Made by a program: the position numbers and the translations under genes | Assembly: GCA_910579745.1 (NCBI GenBank) | Contig: CAJTVH010000002.1 | Location: 51,786 to 115,785, forward strand | Direction: 5' to 3' | Length of the DNA: 64,000 bases | DNA from: an uncultured Clostridia bacterium | GTDB lineage: Bacteria; Bacillota; Clostridia; Lachnospirales; CAG-274 | Notes under the pieces: model-generated | What the model was told of the DNA's origin: nothing | Database searches by the model: none | The model's input: only the letters and a program-made list of their open reading frames with translations | Shown: positions 18,087 to 27,926 of the stretch, piece after piece | Layout of the letters: the number at the start of each line of letters is the position of its first letter | Numbering within the stretch: the first letter of the stretch is position 1

Positions 18087-18251
18087 TAGGGTGTATCTGA
18101 AAACTATCATAAGCTATCAGTTATATACGAGAAATATCCAAAAAATTATTAAAAAATAAACGAAAACGGTTCAATTAAACAGAAAAGCCTTTCTGTTTTG
18201 TTTTATTTTTTATAATTTTTCGCGCGTATTTTAGTTTTCAGATACGTTCTA
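18087..18251. repeat. MITE-like repeat A, copy 3
   Basis: Inverted relative to the copies at 6291 and 9471. Edges AGGGTGTATCTGAAAACTAT and its partner ending TTTTCAGATACGTTCTA; TA flanks; internal AAACAGAAAAGCCTTTCTGTTT palindrome. It sits between the HxlR remnant and the end of addA, 12 bases from the addA stop. Confidence 0.85.
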
Positions 18252-18263
18252 AAGATTTTCTGT

Positions 18264-21200
18264 TTATTCTTTTATTATTTCATCGCGGATTAGTGTTACA
18301 TAAGAATTTATGCCAAATAGGTATAGTCCCGCTTCTGAAACTTTTTTTCCGGTAGAAAGCTCAAGAGCTTTTTTATATAAATTAATTTGTATTTTATATT
18401 TGTCAAGTATTTCATTTATGTTATTATTTTCAATATAATCGGTTTTATAATCTAATAAAATTAAATTATTATTTTCCTCAAAATATAAATCAATTATTCC
18501 ATGAACTAAAATATTATTATCGTCAGCATTTATATTTATATATTCATTTCCAAGGATTTCATATGGAGAAAGTCCCATAACAAAAGGAGTTTCTTTATAT
18601 ACCGAGTCTGATAATTTTATTCTTTTTACTATTTCAGAAGAGAGAAATGTAAGTATTTTTTTCGTGTTTATTGATTCAGACTCTTGTTTTGAGAGGATAT
18701 TAATTTTTACAAGCTGCTCTATGTGTTTTTTTATTTTTTCTAAATCATAATTAATATTGAAGTCTATATGCTCTAAGAGAGTATGCACGGCGGTTCCTTT
18801 TTGAGCGGAAGAAAGCCCTATATATTCTTTGGTGAAATTAGGCGAGGGAAGAGTTGTCGGAATATATTCCTCACTTTCATACATTTTTCTTTTTATTTCC
18901 GAAATGGATGTTATGATAGGAATATTTTTTATTTCACAGTTTGGGTATACCCAGTTAAGCCGTCTTTCTATTTCTTTTTTTAGTCCGCTGTAATCTTTTG
19001 ATACATCAAGATTTAACAATTCGGAGTATAATTGTTTTTTTTGTTCTGATGATTGTTTCTCAGAGATATTTAGAAGAGAACGATTTGTTATATTTATTTT
19101 CCATTGTGAACAGTCGTTATACAGCTCTTCGTTAATTATATATTCTTTATCGTAGAATTCTCTTAAAGGTTCTCCCGCTTTGTGTCTCGCGAGAGAGGAA
19201 ACAATAATTTCCATAAAGCTTTTTATATTTTCAATGAAATCATAGGAAAATTGTTTATCAGAAGTATTTGAGTTTTTTAAAAGTCTGTACATTGTTTTTT
19301 CAAAATTTTTTATATTTCCAACCAATATAAGTTTTTCTCTTGCCCTTGTTAAAGCTACATAAAGTAGGCGTATTGCCTCAGCGATTATTTCTTCTTTGTG
19401 TTTCATATATATAGAACGCTGTGAAATGGTATTGAATTTTATGTTATTTTCTATATCTTTAAATTTTATTCCTATTCCAAAATCTTTATCCGCGGGGGAA
19501 GAGCTGCTGTCAAAGTTGAATTTTTTGCTAAGTCCGCATAAAAATAAAACAGGATATTCTAAGCCTTTACTTTGGTGTATATTTGTGACAATTACAGCGT
19601 TACGCTCATCTTGGGAAATAGTCTCATTTTCGTTAAAATCTGTTTTCTTGATTTTTTCAACATATTTTATAAATTTAAAAAGTCCTTTTGAATTTGTCTT
19701 CTCAAATTTAACAGCTTTCTCTTGAAGAACTTTTAAATTTTCGCGTCTTAAATTTCCGTTTGAAAGTATTCCAACATAATTATAGTAATCCGTATCATCA
19801 TATATTGTTTGCAATAGTTCATTTATTGTTGAATTTAAAGAAATATTTTTCCATTTTTCAAAATCCGCCAAAAATATATTTATTTTTTTGACTATTACAG
19901 CTTCTCTATTTTTATTTTCAGGCGTAATATATCTAAGAAGAGCGGAGTAAAAATATTTTTCTGGAAGTAAAATTTTTATTTTTGAGAGTTCAGCAAAAGT
20001 AAAAGAGTAAACAGGAGAATGTAAAACAGTGAAAAGTTCAATATCTTGATAAGGATTATCTATTACGCTCAAAAAAGAAAGAGCTATTGCAACCTCAAGA
20101 CTATCGAAAAAGTTTCCTTTCGTTTTTGTTGAGAAAGGTATTTTTTTTCGAGTAAATATATCTTGTATAATAATGGATATATCTTTCACAGAAAATGACA
20201 TAATTACAATATCTTTGTATCGCACGGGTCTGTATTTTTTTAAATCTTTATCGTAAATATGGAGCTTTTCGGTATTTATCATATATTCTATTTTATTGGC
20301 GATAAGCGAGAGCTCAAGCTCTGTATTCATTAAATTATTTAAGTCATCGTTTTCAAAATCATCTTTTTCATCATATAAGTTAGGATTAATCGTGTTTTCA
20401 TCATTTTGTATTTTATCGGAATTTATGAGTTCAAATTCTACAAGTTCAGCGATGTTTACGCCTTCAGGCTGAGGGGGAAAATCCGCTCCATAGTAAAGCA
20501 TAGCGTTTTTGTCATATTCTATGCCTGAAAATTCTTTTGTCATAATTTGCTTAAAAATAAAATTTATTGCTGATAATATACATTCTCTGCTTCTAAAATT
20601 TTTTGATAGGTCAATCCTATATCCATCATTTTTTGCTTTTGAGAAATCAGTTGTATATATTTCATATTTTTTAGCGAACAGATATGGGTTAGCGAATCTA
20701 AATCCATAAATACATTGTTTTATATCACCGACCATAAAACGGTTAGATAATTCATTTTTTCGTGATATAAGCGATAAAATAGCTTCTTGAAGTTCACTTA
20801 TATCCTGATATTCATCTAATATAATCTCATCGAATTTATTTTGAAATTCTATCGCCGTATTAGACGGTTTTCCTTTATTGTCAGAAAGGGCTTCTAAAGC
20901 GAGATGAGAAATGTCATTAAAACTGAATATAGATTTTTCTTTTTTTATATTAAAAAGTCTTTTAGAAAATTCTTTAATTATATCTTGTAAAGTTCTTATT
21001 ATAGGATATGTATTTTTTGTCATTTCAAAAGATTTATCCGAAAAATAATTTAAAAAAACATAAAATTTATTTAATTCTTCTGATAAATCTTTTTTTAATT
21101 CCAAAACAGAGTCCTTTATATCACTATTTATTGAGGTTCTTGAATTTATTAATTTAAATTTTTTATTTAGTAAAAACTCAAGATTTTTAAAATCCTCTTT

Positions 21201-22022
21201 TAAAATTTTTTCGCATTTAATTAAGTATAATTTAAAATCCTCAAAAGAGACTATAAACTTTTCGCTTTTTTCAGGATGTGAGTAAAGCAGATTTAAAATT
21301 TTTTCATTATAGGAATTAATTTTATTAAAGGACGATATAATTTTATCCGTTATAAATTTTGCCCATTTGGTTTTAAAAAAATTCTCTTTGTCGTTTAAAT
21401 TAAAATTTTCAGTACTTATGTTGAGCCATTCAAATGGGTTAGGCATGTTTTGCATAATAGTATATATTCCTAAAATATATTTTTTAGCGTTTGAATCAGT
21501 ATTTTTAGGATAATTATCAGAAAAAAAGTTTATAAAATTTATAAAATCTTTTTCGTTTTTCTCATATAATTCCTCTAAAAGCTCGTCTAAAATCTCTTCT
21601 TTTATAATATCATTTTCAGAATTGTCAATTATTCTAAAATTAGGGTCTATATCGAGTAAATTAAAATTTTGCCTTACTGTATTTAAGCAAAAAGAGTCTA
21701 TTGTTGAAATATATGATTTGTTTAACAGTGTTATTTGTTTTGAGATATGCGCCGCTAAAAGAGGGTCTTTTTCCTCAGTGTTGATGAGAGCCTCCTCAAG
21801 CTTTGCCGAGATTCTTTGACGCATTTCCGACGTCGCGGCATCGGTAAAAGTTACTATTAAAAGAGAGTTTATATCTTTTGGATTTTCTTTATCTATTATT
21901 TTTTGAACTATTCTTTCCGTTAAAACAGCCGTTTTTCCTGAGCCGGCCGCTGCGGATACAAGAATATTACAACCGCTTTCGGTAACTGCCTGCCATTGTT
22001 CATTAGTATATTTTACTTTCAT
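18264..22022 (-). CDS. addA: AddA helicase-nuclease subunit
   Basis: A 1252-residue UvrD-type helicase with C-terminal nuclease. Visible motifs: Walker A SAAAGSGKTAVLTERI (about 23-38), ISTIDSFCLNTVRQNF, Walker B ILDEYQDISELQ, GDIKQCIYGFR, HQSKGLEYPVLFL, LLYVALTRAREKLIL, and near the end GIIDLYF...LLDYKTDYI, the RecB-type nuclease signature. With AddB it processes double-strand breaks for recombination. AddB normally lies directly upstream in an addBA operon, but here the upstream neighbour is an ABC exporter and no addB is present in the window. Length is typical. ATG 22022 has GGAG upstream. Confidence 0.93.
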   Translation of the reverse strand: MKVKYTNEQWQAVTESGCNILVSAAAGSGKTAVLTERIVQKIIDKENPKDINSLLIVTFTDAATSEMRQRISAKLEEALINTEEKDPLLAAHISKQITLLNKSYISTIDSFCLNTVRQNFNLLDIDPNFRIIDNSENDIIKEEILDELLEELYEKNEKDFINFINFFSDNYPKNTDSNAKKYILGIYTIMQNMPNPFEWLNISTENFNLNDKENFFKTKWAKFITDKIISSFNKINSYNEKILNLLYSHPEKSEKFIVSFEDFKLYLIKCEKILKEDFKNLEFLLNKKFKLINSRTSINSDIKDSVLELKKDLSEELNKFYVFLNYFSDKSFEMTKNTYPIIRTLQDIIKEFSKRLFNIKKEKSIFSFNDISHLALEALSDNKGKPSNTAIEFQNKFDEIILDEYQDISELQEAILSLISRKNELSNRFMVGDIKQCIYGFRFANPYLFAKKYEIYTTDFSKAKNDGYRIDLSKNFRSRECILSAINFIFKQIMTKEFSGIEYDKNAMLYYGADFPPQPEGVNIAELVEFELINSDKIQNDENTINPNLYDEKDDFENDDLNNLMNTELELSLIANKIEYMINTEKLHIYDKDLKKYRPVRYKDIVIMSFSVKDISIIIQDIFTRKKIPFSTKTKGNFFDSLEVAIALSFLSVIDNPYQDIELFTVLHSPVYSFTFAELSKIKILLPEKYFYSALLRYITPENKNREAVIVKKINIFLADFEKWKNISLNSTINELLQTIYDDTDYYNYVGILSNGNLRRENLKVLQEKAVKFEKTNSKGLFKFIKYVEKIKKTDFNENETISQDERNAVIVTNIHQSKGLEYPVLFLCGLSKKFNFDSSSSPADKDFGIGIKFKDIENNIKFNTISQRSIYMKHKEEIIAEAIRLLYVALTRAREKLILVGNIKNFEKTMYRLLKNSNTSDKQFSYDFIENIKSFMEIIVSSLARHKAGEPLREFYDKEYIINEELYNDCSQWKINITNRSLLNISEKQSSEQKKQLYSELLNLDVSKDYSGLKKEIERRLNWVYPNCEIKNIPIITSISEIKRKMYESEEYIPTTLPSPNFTKEYIGLSSAQKGTAVHTLLEHIDFNINYDLEKIKKHIEQLVKINILSKQESESINTKKILTFLSSEIVKRIKLSDSVYKETPFVMGLSPYEILGNEYININADDNNILVHGIIDLYFEENNNLILLDYKTDYIENNNINEILDKYKIQINLYKKALELSTGKKVSEAGLYLFGINSYVTLIRDEIIKE

Positions 22023-22049
22023 ATATATTGATCTCCATTTTTTTAATTT

Positions 22050-22220
22050 TAACGTAAGTTTAATGAGAAATAACGGCGAAAAATAGTTTCGCGTAAAAGT
22101 TTGCGGAGTTTAAGACAGAACCTCAAAATTTTACGCTCAAAGAGCGTTTTTGGAGGTTTGGAACTTTTTAGCGAAAACAAAGGATTCAAATAATTATAAA
22201 TTTTTGTCGAACTTATGTTA
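22050..22220. repeat. Long inverted-repeat element between addA and the ABC genes
   Basis: Outer ends TAACGTAAGTT and AACTTATGTTA, with an inner stem of ACGCTC/GAGCGT and CCTC/GGAGG. It holds GGCGAAAAATAGTTTCGCG, loosely like the AAAATTATTTTCGCG core of family C. Non-coding; may serve as a terminator or be a divergent mobile hairpin. Confidence 0.5.
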
Positions 22221-22253
22221 TTTTAGTAACATGTATTTATAAAGAAAACAATT

Positions 22254-24047
22254 TTAATCGTTGAATTGATTCATATATAAATTATAATAAAATCCTTTTT
22301 TTGAGAGAAGCTCTTTATGGTTTCCTCTTTCTATAATTTTTCCGTCATCTATTACCGCTATTAAATCGGCGTTTCTGATTGTGCTCAGTCTATGGGCTAT
22401 TACAAAACTGGTTCTGCCTTTCATGAGATTAAGCATCGCTTTTTGAATTTTAACTTCCGTTCTTGTGTCAACATTACTTGTCGCCTCATCAAGTATCAGT
22501 ATTGACGGATCAGCGAGTATCGCTCTCGCTATGGCTATCATTTGTTTTTGACCTTGACTTAAAGTGTCGTCGTCTTCGGCTAATATAGTGTCGTATCCGT
22601 CGGGGAGTCTATGAATAAACTCATGAGCGTTCGCTAAAACAGCCGCTTGTTTTATTTCGCTTTCGGAGGCGTCAAGTTTTCCGTATTTTATATTATCACG
22701 TATTGTCCCTGTAAAAAGGTATGTGTCCTGCAAAACTATTCCCAAAGATTTACGCAGGGAGTTTCGCTTTATATCCGTTATATTTATACCGTCTATTGAT
22801 ATTTTCCCTTTTTGAATATCGTAAAATCTTGTTAAAAGATTTATTATTGTTGTTTTTCCGGCTCCGGTAGGACCAACAAGAGCGATAGTTTCACCCGGAT
22901 TTGCAGTTATACACACATTTTTTAAAACAGTTTTTTTATCGTTATAGGAGAAAGTAACATTATCGAAAACCACTTTTCCTTTTACGTCTTTAAGTTCAAC
23001 CGCGTTTTCTTTGTCCATGGGTTCGGGCTCACGATCTAATATATCGAAAACCCTTTCCGCTCCTACCACAGCGAGTATCAACATATTATATTGATTGGCG
23101 AGTTCGTTAAAAGGTCTTGTAAATTGTTTTGTATACATAACAAAGCTTGTTATATCGCCTATTGTTATTAATTTATATACGGCGAGTATTGAACCTGCTA
23201 AAGTTATTAAAGCGTAGTTTACACCGTTTATCATAGTGCTTACAGGTCCCATTAATCCTGAGAAAATTTGAGCTTGTATTCCGACTTGATTTAGATTTTT
23301 ATTAAGTATTGAAAACTCGTTTATCTCGTCGCTTTCTTTCACAAAAACCTTTATTACTTTTTGGCTTGGTATAATTTCCTCTACTTTTCCGTTTAACTCT
23401 CCTAAGACATTTTGCTGTTTTTTAAAATAAATTTTTGAGCGTTTTGTTATGAAAGATGTTATAAAAAACAAAATGGGAAGGGAAATAAATGTGACAATCG
23501 TAAGTATGGGACTTAACATAAGCATAAAAAATAATGAGCCTATTATTGTTATTAAACTTGAGATAGCCTGTGAAAGGCTTATATTAAGTGAGTTGGCTAT
23601 TGTGTCTATATCGTTTGTGGCTCTGCTCATTAAATCGCCGTGGGCGTTTGTGTCGAAAAATTTGAGAGGCAGAGTTTGAAACTTCTCAAAAAGTTTCTGT
23701 CTTAAATCAGTAACGACAATTTGTGAGATTTTTACTGAAAGTAAAATTTGTATTCTGTTTAAAATCGCTCCAGTTATATAAACTGCCAATAGAAAGATAA
23801 GTAATTTTAAAAGCCCGCTAAAATCATTAGGGACTATAAATTCATCTATAGCTACGCCTACAAGTCTTGTGCCCAAAAGATTAGATATTGTTGATAAAGT
23901 TACAAAGACTGCGACAATTATTAATTTTAGGCGTTGTCCGGCGAGTAATTTCCACAGCCTATTTAAAGTTTGTTTTGTGTTTTTTGGTTTTTTTGTATTG
24001 GTCATTCTTATATTTCTTTTACTCATTTGCGGATTTCCCCTTGGCAT
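22254..24047 (-). CDS. ABC exporter half-transporter with catalytic Glu
   Basis: A 597-residue fused permease-ATPase: six membrane helices (about 35-330) then an ATPase domain with Walker A GPTGAGKTT (about 392), a degenerate signature LSQGQ (about 496), Walker B ILILDEATSNVD (about 516) and H-loop AHRLS. Its ATG shares one base with the stop of the partner gene. Paired with the 24047 protein it forms a heterodimeric exporter in which this subunit supplies the active Walker B and the partner supplies the intact LSGGQ. Substrate unknown; drug or lipid export is typical of such pairs. Confidence 0.9.
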   Translation of the reverse strand: MPRGNPQMSKRNIRMTNTKKPKNTKQTLNRLWKLLAGQRLKLIIVAVFVTLSTISNLLGTRLVGVAIDEFIVPNDFSGLLKLLIFLLAVYITGAILNRIQILLSVKISQIVVTDLRQKLFEKFQTLPLKFFDTNAHGDLMSRATNDIDTIANSLNISLSQAISSLITIIGSLFFMLMLSPILTIVTFISLPILFFITSFITKRSKIYFKKQQNVLGELNGKVEEIIPSQKVIKVFVKESDEINEFSILNKNLNQVGIQAQIFSGLMGPVSTMINGVNYALITLAGSILAVYKLITIGDITSFVMYTKQFTRPFNELANQYNMLILAVVGAERVFDILDREPEPMDKENAVELKDVKGKVVFDNVTFSYNDKKTVLKNVCITANPGETIALVGPTGAGKTTIINLLTRFYDIQKGKISIDGINITDIKRNSLRKSLGIVLQDTYLFTGTIRDNIKYGKLDASESEIKQAAVLANAHEFIHRLPDGYDTILAEDDDTLSQGQKQMIAIARAILADPSILILDEATSNVDTRTEVKIQKAMLNLMKGRTSFVIAHRLSTIRNADLIAVIDDGKIIERGNHKELLSKKGFYYNLYMNQFND

Positions 24048-25771
24048 TATAAATCCTCCTCTCTTATTTGTGAGTTATATATGTCTTTATATATTTTGCT
24101 TGTTTTTATAAGTTCTTCATGATTTCCAGAAGCTACTATTTTTCCATCGCTTATTATTATTATTTTATCGGCGTTTATTACAGAGCTTATTTTCTGAGCG
24201 ATAATTAATTTTGTCGTATTTTTCATATCTTTTAATACTTTTTGTATTTTTGCCTCGGTTTGTGTGTCAACAGCGCTGGTGCTGTCATCGAGTATAAGTA
24301 TTTTGGGGTTTTTTATTAAAGTTCTCGCTATGGAGATTCTTTGTTTTTGCCCCCCTGAAAGATTTACCCCCATCTGTCCCAGTTTCGTATCGAATTTATA
24401 GGGCATATCCATAATAAAATCATAAGCCTGTGATTTTTTTGCCGCGTTATATACTTCTTGATCAGAGGCGTTTTTATTTCCCCATTTTATATTTTCTTTT
24501 ATCGTGGATGAAAATAAAATAGCTTTTTGGAGGACTATCCCTATTTCATCTCTTAAATATGATAAATCTATTTCTTTTATATTTTTTCCGTCAATTAATA
24601 TTTCTCCGTCCGTCACGTCATAGAGTCGAGGAATTAAATTCACAAAAGTTGACTTTCCCGCTCCCGTTTCTCCAAGTATACCTATTGTCTCTCCTTTGTT
24701 TGCCCTGAAATTTATATTTTCTAAAATTAAATCTCCTGAGGAGTTAGGATATTTGAAGGAAACGTTTTTAAATTCTATAGAACCTTCTTTTATTATGTCT
24801 TTAAGAGGATTTTGAGAATTTATTATATCCGGTTTTGTGTCTAAAACCTCATTTATTCTGTGTATTGACGCCCCTCCTCTTGAAAGCATCATTATCGCCA
24901 TTCCTGTCATCATAAGGGACATAAGTATTTGAGTTATATATGTTATATAAGCCATTAGGTCTCCCGTTTGCATAATGCCGTTTTCAATTTCTTTACCTCC
25001 GAACCAAAGGACAAGAATTATTGTTATATTTAATATAATCATCATTACGGGCATTATTGTTGACATTATTTTAAACGCTCTTATCGTATAGTCTTTTAAT
25101 TCCTCGTTGCTTATTTTAAATTTGTTTTTTTCCAAGTCGCTTCTTACAAAAGCCTTTACAACACGTACACCAGAAAGGTTTTCACGGATTATTGTATTTA
25201 CGGAGTCAAGTTTTTTCTGTACTATTTTAAAAAACGCTGAACCTTTTTTTATTATAAGAACCGTAATTATTATCAATATTATAACAGCCGCGAACAATAT
25301 GTTTGTAAGTCTGGGATTTATTGAGAAAGCCATGAAAAGGCTTCCGATAAACAAAAGCGGAGAGCGTATAAGAATTTTTAAAAATATTATGACTACATGC
25401 TGTATCTGTGTTATATCGTTTGTAAGTCTTGTTATTAAGGACGACGTATGAAATTTATCAAGGTTTACGAAAGAAAAAGTTTGAATTTTTTTGAACATTT
25501 CAAGTCTTACGTCTCTTCCAAAGTTTTGACTTGCTTTAGCGGCGAAAATTCCACATCCAGCTCCCCCGAAAATTCCGAGTATAGCTATAAGAATCATAAA
25601 AAGTGATTTTATAAGTATAAAATTTGTGTTTTCCTCCGCGATTCCTATATTTACTATTTCCGCCATAATTTGAGGAAGTATGAGTTCACACGATACCTCA
25701 ACAAACATACATAGCGGAGCGAGTATGACAAAAAGAATATGCGGTTTAAGATATTTACTTAGTTTTAGCAA
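24047..25771 (-). CDS. ABC exporter half-transporter with degenerate Walker B
   Basis: A 574-residue permease-ATPase, first gene of a two-gene operon. Six predicted membrane helices precede the ATPase domain with Walker A GETGAGKST (about 367), intact signature LSGGQKQRISIAR (about 470) and Walker B ILILDDSTSAVD, where Asp replaces the catalytic Glu. The H-loop position reads AQKIS rather than AHR, another degenerate feature. The start is TTG at 25771 with AGGAGG eight bases upstream. These changes complement those of the 22254 protein, as in BmrCD/LmrCD-type heterodimers with one dead and one live nucleotide site. Confidence 0.9.
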   Translation of the reverse strand: MLKLSKYLKPHILFVILAPLCMFVEVSCELILPQIMAEIVNIGIAEENTNFILIKSLFMILIAILGIFGGAGCGIFAAKASQNFGRDVRLEMFKKIQTFSFVNLDKFHTSSLITRLTNDITQIQHVVIIFLKILIRSPLLFIGSLFMAFSINPRLTNILFAAVIILIIITVLIIKKGSAFFKIVQKKLDSVNTIIRENLSGVRVVKAFVRSDLEKNKFKISNEELKDYTIRAFKIMSTIMPVMMIILNITIILVLWFGGKEIENGIMQTGDLMAYITYITQILMSLMMTGMAIMMLSRGGASIHRINEVLDTKPDIINSQNPLKDIIKEGSIEFKNVSFKYPNSSGDLILENINFRANKGETIGILGETGAGKSTFVNLIPRLYDVTDGEILIDGKNIKEIDLSYLRDEIGIVLQKAILFSSTIKENIKWGNKNASDQEVYNAAKKSQAYDFIMDMPYKFDTKLGQMGVNLSGGQKQRISIARTLIKNPKILILDDSTSAVDTQTEAKIQKVLKDMKNTTKLIIAQKISSVINADKIIIISDGKIVASGNHEELIKTSKIYKDIYNSQIREEDL

Positions 25772-25805
25772 AATAATTCCTCCTATAAGCGGTTCGCAAA
25801 ATTTT

Positions 25806-25886
25806 TATAGCGAACCAATAAAATAATTTCTTGATATATCAGGTTTGTTAGAGTTTATTTGTTCATTCTTTTATTTGTTCGCTATA
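25806..25886. repeat. Hairpin repeat B, copy 1
   Basis: Arms TATAGCGAACCAATAAAATA and its inverted copy TTCTTTTATTTGTTCGCTATA around GATATATCAGG. It lies between the divergent ABC operon and the deacetylase gene. Other copies at 54079, 56223, 57205 and 57451. Confidence 0.75.
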
Positions 25887-25960
25887 AACTTATTTTTATG
25901 AATAATTGGTTTATATATCCTCATAATTTTATTATATATGTAAAATCGGCGGCGGAATAT

Positions 25961-27016
25961 ATGAATAACTTAAAGTTAAAAAAAACATCTAATAATTTAA
26001 CAAATAGTGTCAGTGATAGAAATTCTCAAAATGAGAAAGATAAGTTTTCAAAGTCACATAATCAAAAATCTATAATGAAATATTATAATGAGACTTTTAA
26101 AGGCTTTAGGCGGAATTGTAAAGTATTGATTAATCGGAAAATTCTAAAATATACCTTTACCGCCTTTTTTATTATAATTTGTTCAATGATTTTTTTCAAT
26201 ACGCAAATTTATGATAAAAATAACGTTGAGACGTTTAACTCTGAAAATGAGATTACATTGCCTGTAATAATGTATCATAATATGACGAAAAAACAAAACC
26301 TTATTGATAGATACTGCGTTTCGGTTAAACAATTTGAGGAAGATTTAAAATATATAAAAAAGAAAGGCTATAACTGTATAACATCATCCGAGCTTATAGA
26401 TTATGTTTATAACGGCAAGAAGCTTCCTGAAAATCCTTTTATAATAACTTTTGACGATGGGTATGAGAGTTTTTATACATACGCTTACCCTCTTTTGAAA
26501 AAATATAATATGAAAGCGATTATGTCTATTGTCGGCGGGTATACAGATTTATTCTCTGATACTGAAGACCATAATGTTGATTATTCTCATCTTAACTGGA
26601 AGCAGGTAAATGAACTTAATAATACGGATTTTATTGAAATTCAAAATCACACGTATAATTTACACGAAATTACTCCCAAGAGAAAGGGGGCGGCGATAGC
26701 GAAAGGAGAAAGTTTTGAGAATTTTAAAAATGTATTTAAAAAAGACGTTTCTAAACTTAACGACCTTATTTTAAATTATACGGGAAAAAAAGCCAAAATG
26801 TTTACATATCCATATGGAAATATTACCGAAGGTTCGGTTGAAATTATAAAAGAGCTTGGTTTTTTAGGGGCGTTTACTTGTACCGAGCAGGTTAATTTTA
26901 TTACGGGAGTTTCGGAGGAGCTATATTCCATAGGACGTTTTAACAGAGACGGCAGAATTTCAACGAAAGAGTTTTTTAATAAAATATCAAAAAATCTTGA
27001 GGCCCATAAAAAATAA
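25961..27016 (+). CDS. Membrane-anchored polysaccharide deacetylase
   Basis: From ATG 25961 the product has 351 residues: a charged 60-residue start, one transmembrane helix (about 61-80), then a NodB-type carbohydrate esterase domain. The domain shows PVIMYHNM, FIITFDDGY (metal-binding Asp pair, about 163), NHTYNLHE (the HxxxxH metal motif, about 229) and FTYPYG. Such enzymes remove N- or O-acetyl groups from cell-wall or surface polysaccharides. The reading frame extends upstream to 25859, but that stretch lies in a hairpin repeat and lacks a ribosome binding site; ATG 25898 is another possible start. It is divergent from the ABC operon. Confidence 0.85.
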   Translation: MNNLKLKKTSNNLTNSVSDRNSQNEKDKFSKSHNQKSIMKYYNETFKGFRRNCKVLINRKILKYTFTAFFIIICSMIFFNTQIYDKNNVETFNSENEITLPVIMYHNMTKKQNLIDRYCVSVKQFEEDLKYIKKKGYNCITSSELIDYVYNGKKLPENPFIITFDDGYESFYTYAYPLLKKYNMKAIMSIVGGYTDLFSDTEDHNVDYSHLNWKQVNELNNTDFIEIQNHTYNLHEITPKRKGAAIAKGESFENFKNVFKKDVSKLNDLILNYTGKKAKMFTYPYGNITEGSVEIIKELGFLGAFTCTEQVNFITGVSEELYSIGRFNRDGRISTKEFFNKISKNLEAHKK

Positions 27017-27030
27017 AACGAAACAGATAA

Positions 27031-27145
27031 GTAAAATCTGAGCATGTTTGATTTTAATTGCTGATACTTTTCCTTTATTGGTTAAATCATTAAGTTCTTT
27101 ACGTTCGGTTTCTGTTAATTCTACATGATATTTTCTTGGTCTCAT
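27031..27145 (-). pseudogene. N-terminal fragment of an IS630-type transposase
   Basis: From a minus-strand ATG (27145) with GAGGTGATT upstream, the frame reads MRPRKYHVELTETERKELND and then GKVSAIKIKHAQILL, the helix-turn-helix start of IS630-family transposases. Similarity stops after about 38 residues, where the expected ...KAD continuation is lost, so only a stub remains. IS630/mariner enzymes use TA targets, the same dinucleotide that flanks MITE family A. Confidence 0.75.
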
Positions 27146-27271
27146 TTTTAATCACCTCAAAAATATCATAATATATTTTTATTGAAATATCAAACTTTTT
27201 AGTGTACTAGGTTAATTGACTATATACAGAATTATTAACTATTATATATCATATATTTGCTGATATTTTGT

Positions 27272-27319
27272 AAAAAGCTCTTATGGAGGGGATTTGTTAT
27301 TCTCTCTATAAGAGCTTTT
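27272..27319. terminator. Strong hairpin, likely bidirectional terminator
   Basis: AAAAAGCTCTTAT pairs with ATAAGAGCTTTTA, with further GGAG/CTCT pairing inside. A-rich on one side and T-rich on the other, so it can act in both directions, separating the deacetylase region from the ffh operon. Confidence 0.7.
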
Positions 27320-27463
27320 ATACGAGGTAGATGAGACCGAATAATCCGACGTGGATTTACGGGGAGCTAATGCGACAATACAACGAGAAGAAATATTTCG
27401 CAAATATGACGAAATGTTTTAGTGAGTGGAGGATTAATATTTTGGCAAAATTTAAAAAAGGTA

Positions 27464-27492
27464 TTGACAATAAGATTTAGGTGTTATATAAT
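27464..27492 (+). promoter_or_regulatory. Consensus promoter of the ylxM-ffh operon
   Basis: Perfect TTGACA (27464-27469), 17-base spacer, perfect TATAAT (27487-27492). A small leader hairpin (GTAAAG/CTTTAC) follows, then the ribosome binding site of ylxM. Confidence 0.88.
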
Positions 27493-27566
27493 ACTCAAAG
27501 CGGTGTAAAGATAAAAAGCTTTACAGCTTATGTTTTTTATGTTTGCCACGGTAAAAGGTGATTGTT

Positions 27567-27911
27567 ATGGAAAAGATATTTCTTGTCACAATGCTTTATG
27601 ATTTTTATGGTGAATTGCTTACAAGTAAACAAAAGGCGGCTTTTGAAAAACATTATCTTGAAGACCTTTCTTTTAATGAAATAGGGGCGGAGCAGGGGAC
27701 TACTCGTCAGGCTGTTATGGACATGGTGAAACGGAGCGAGAAGCTTCTTTCGCAATATGAGGAAAAACTTCATCTTGTCGATAAATTTACTTCAAGAAAA
27801 GAAAAAGTCAAACAAATTCAGAAAGAACTCGACAAATTGCCGAAAGATGATTTTATTGTTTCTGAGAGAATTTGTTTGATTGAAAAAATGTTATCTGAAA
27901 TATTGGATTAA
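27567..27911 (+). CDS. ylxM: YlxM, putative SRP-associated DNA-binding protein
   Basis: A 114-residue UPF0122 protein with a sigma-like helix-turn-helix (LTSKQKAAFEKHYLEDLSFN, then GTTRQAVMDMVKR) and a helical tail. In Firmicutes it is encoded directly before ffh and interacts with or stimulates the signal recognition particle; its exact role is poorly defined. ATG 27567 is used because AAAAGGTGA lies just upstream; a GTG three codons earlier overlaps that site. It is the first gene of the ylxM-ffh-rpsP-khpA operon, 15 bases before ffh. Confidence 0.92.
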   Translation: MEKIFLVTMLYDFYGELLTSKQKAAFEKHYLEDLSFNEIGAEQGTTRQAVMDMVKRSEKLLSQYEEKLHLVDKFTSRKEKVKQIQKELDKLPKDDFIVSERICLIEKMLSEILD

Positions 27912-27926
27912 TATGGAGGCGCGTTT

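Noticed and set aside
25859..25960. Extended N terminus of the deacetylase
   Set aside because: The extension lies partly in a family B hairpin and has no ribosome binding site before its start codons; not fully excluded.
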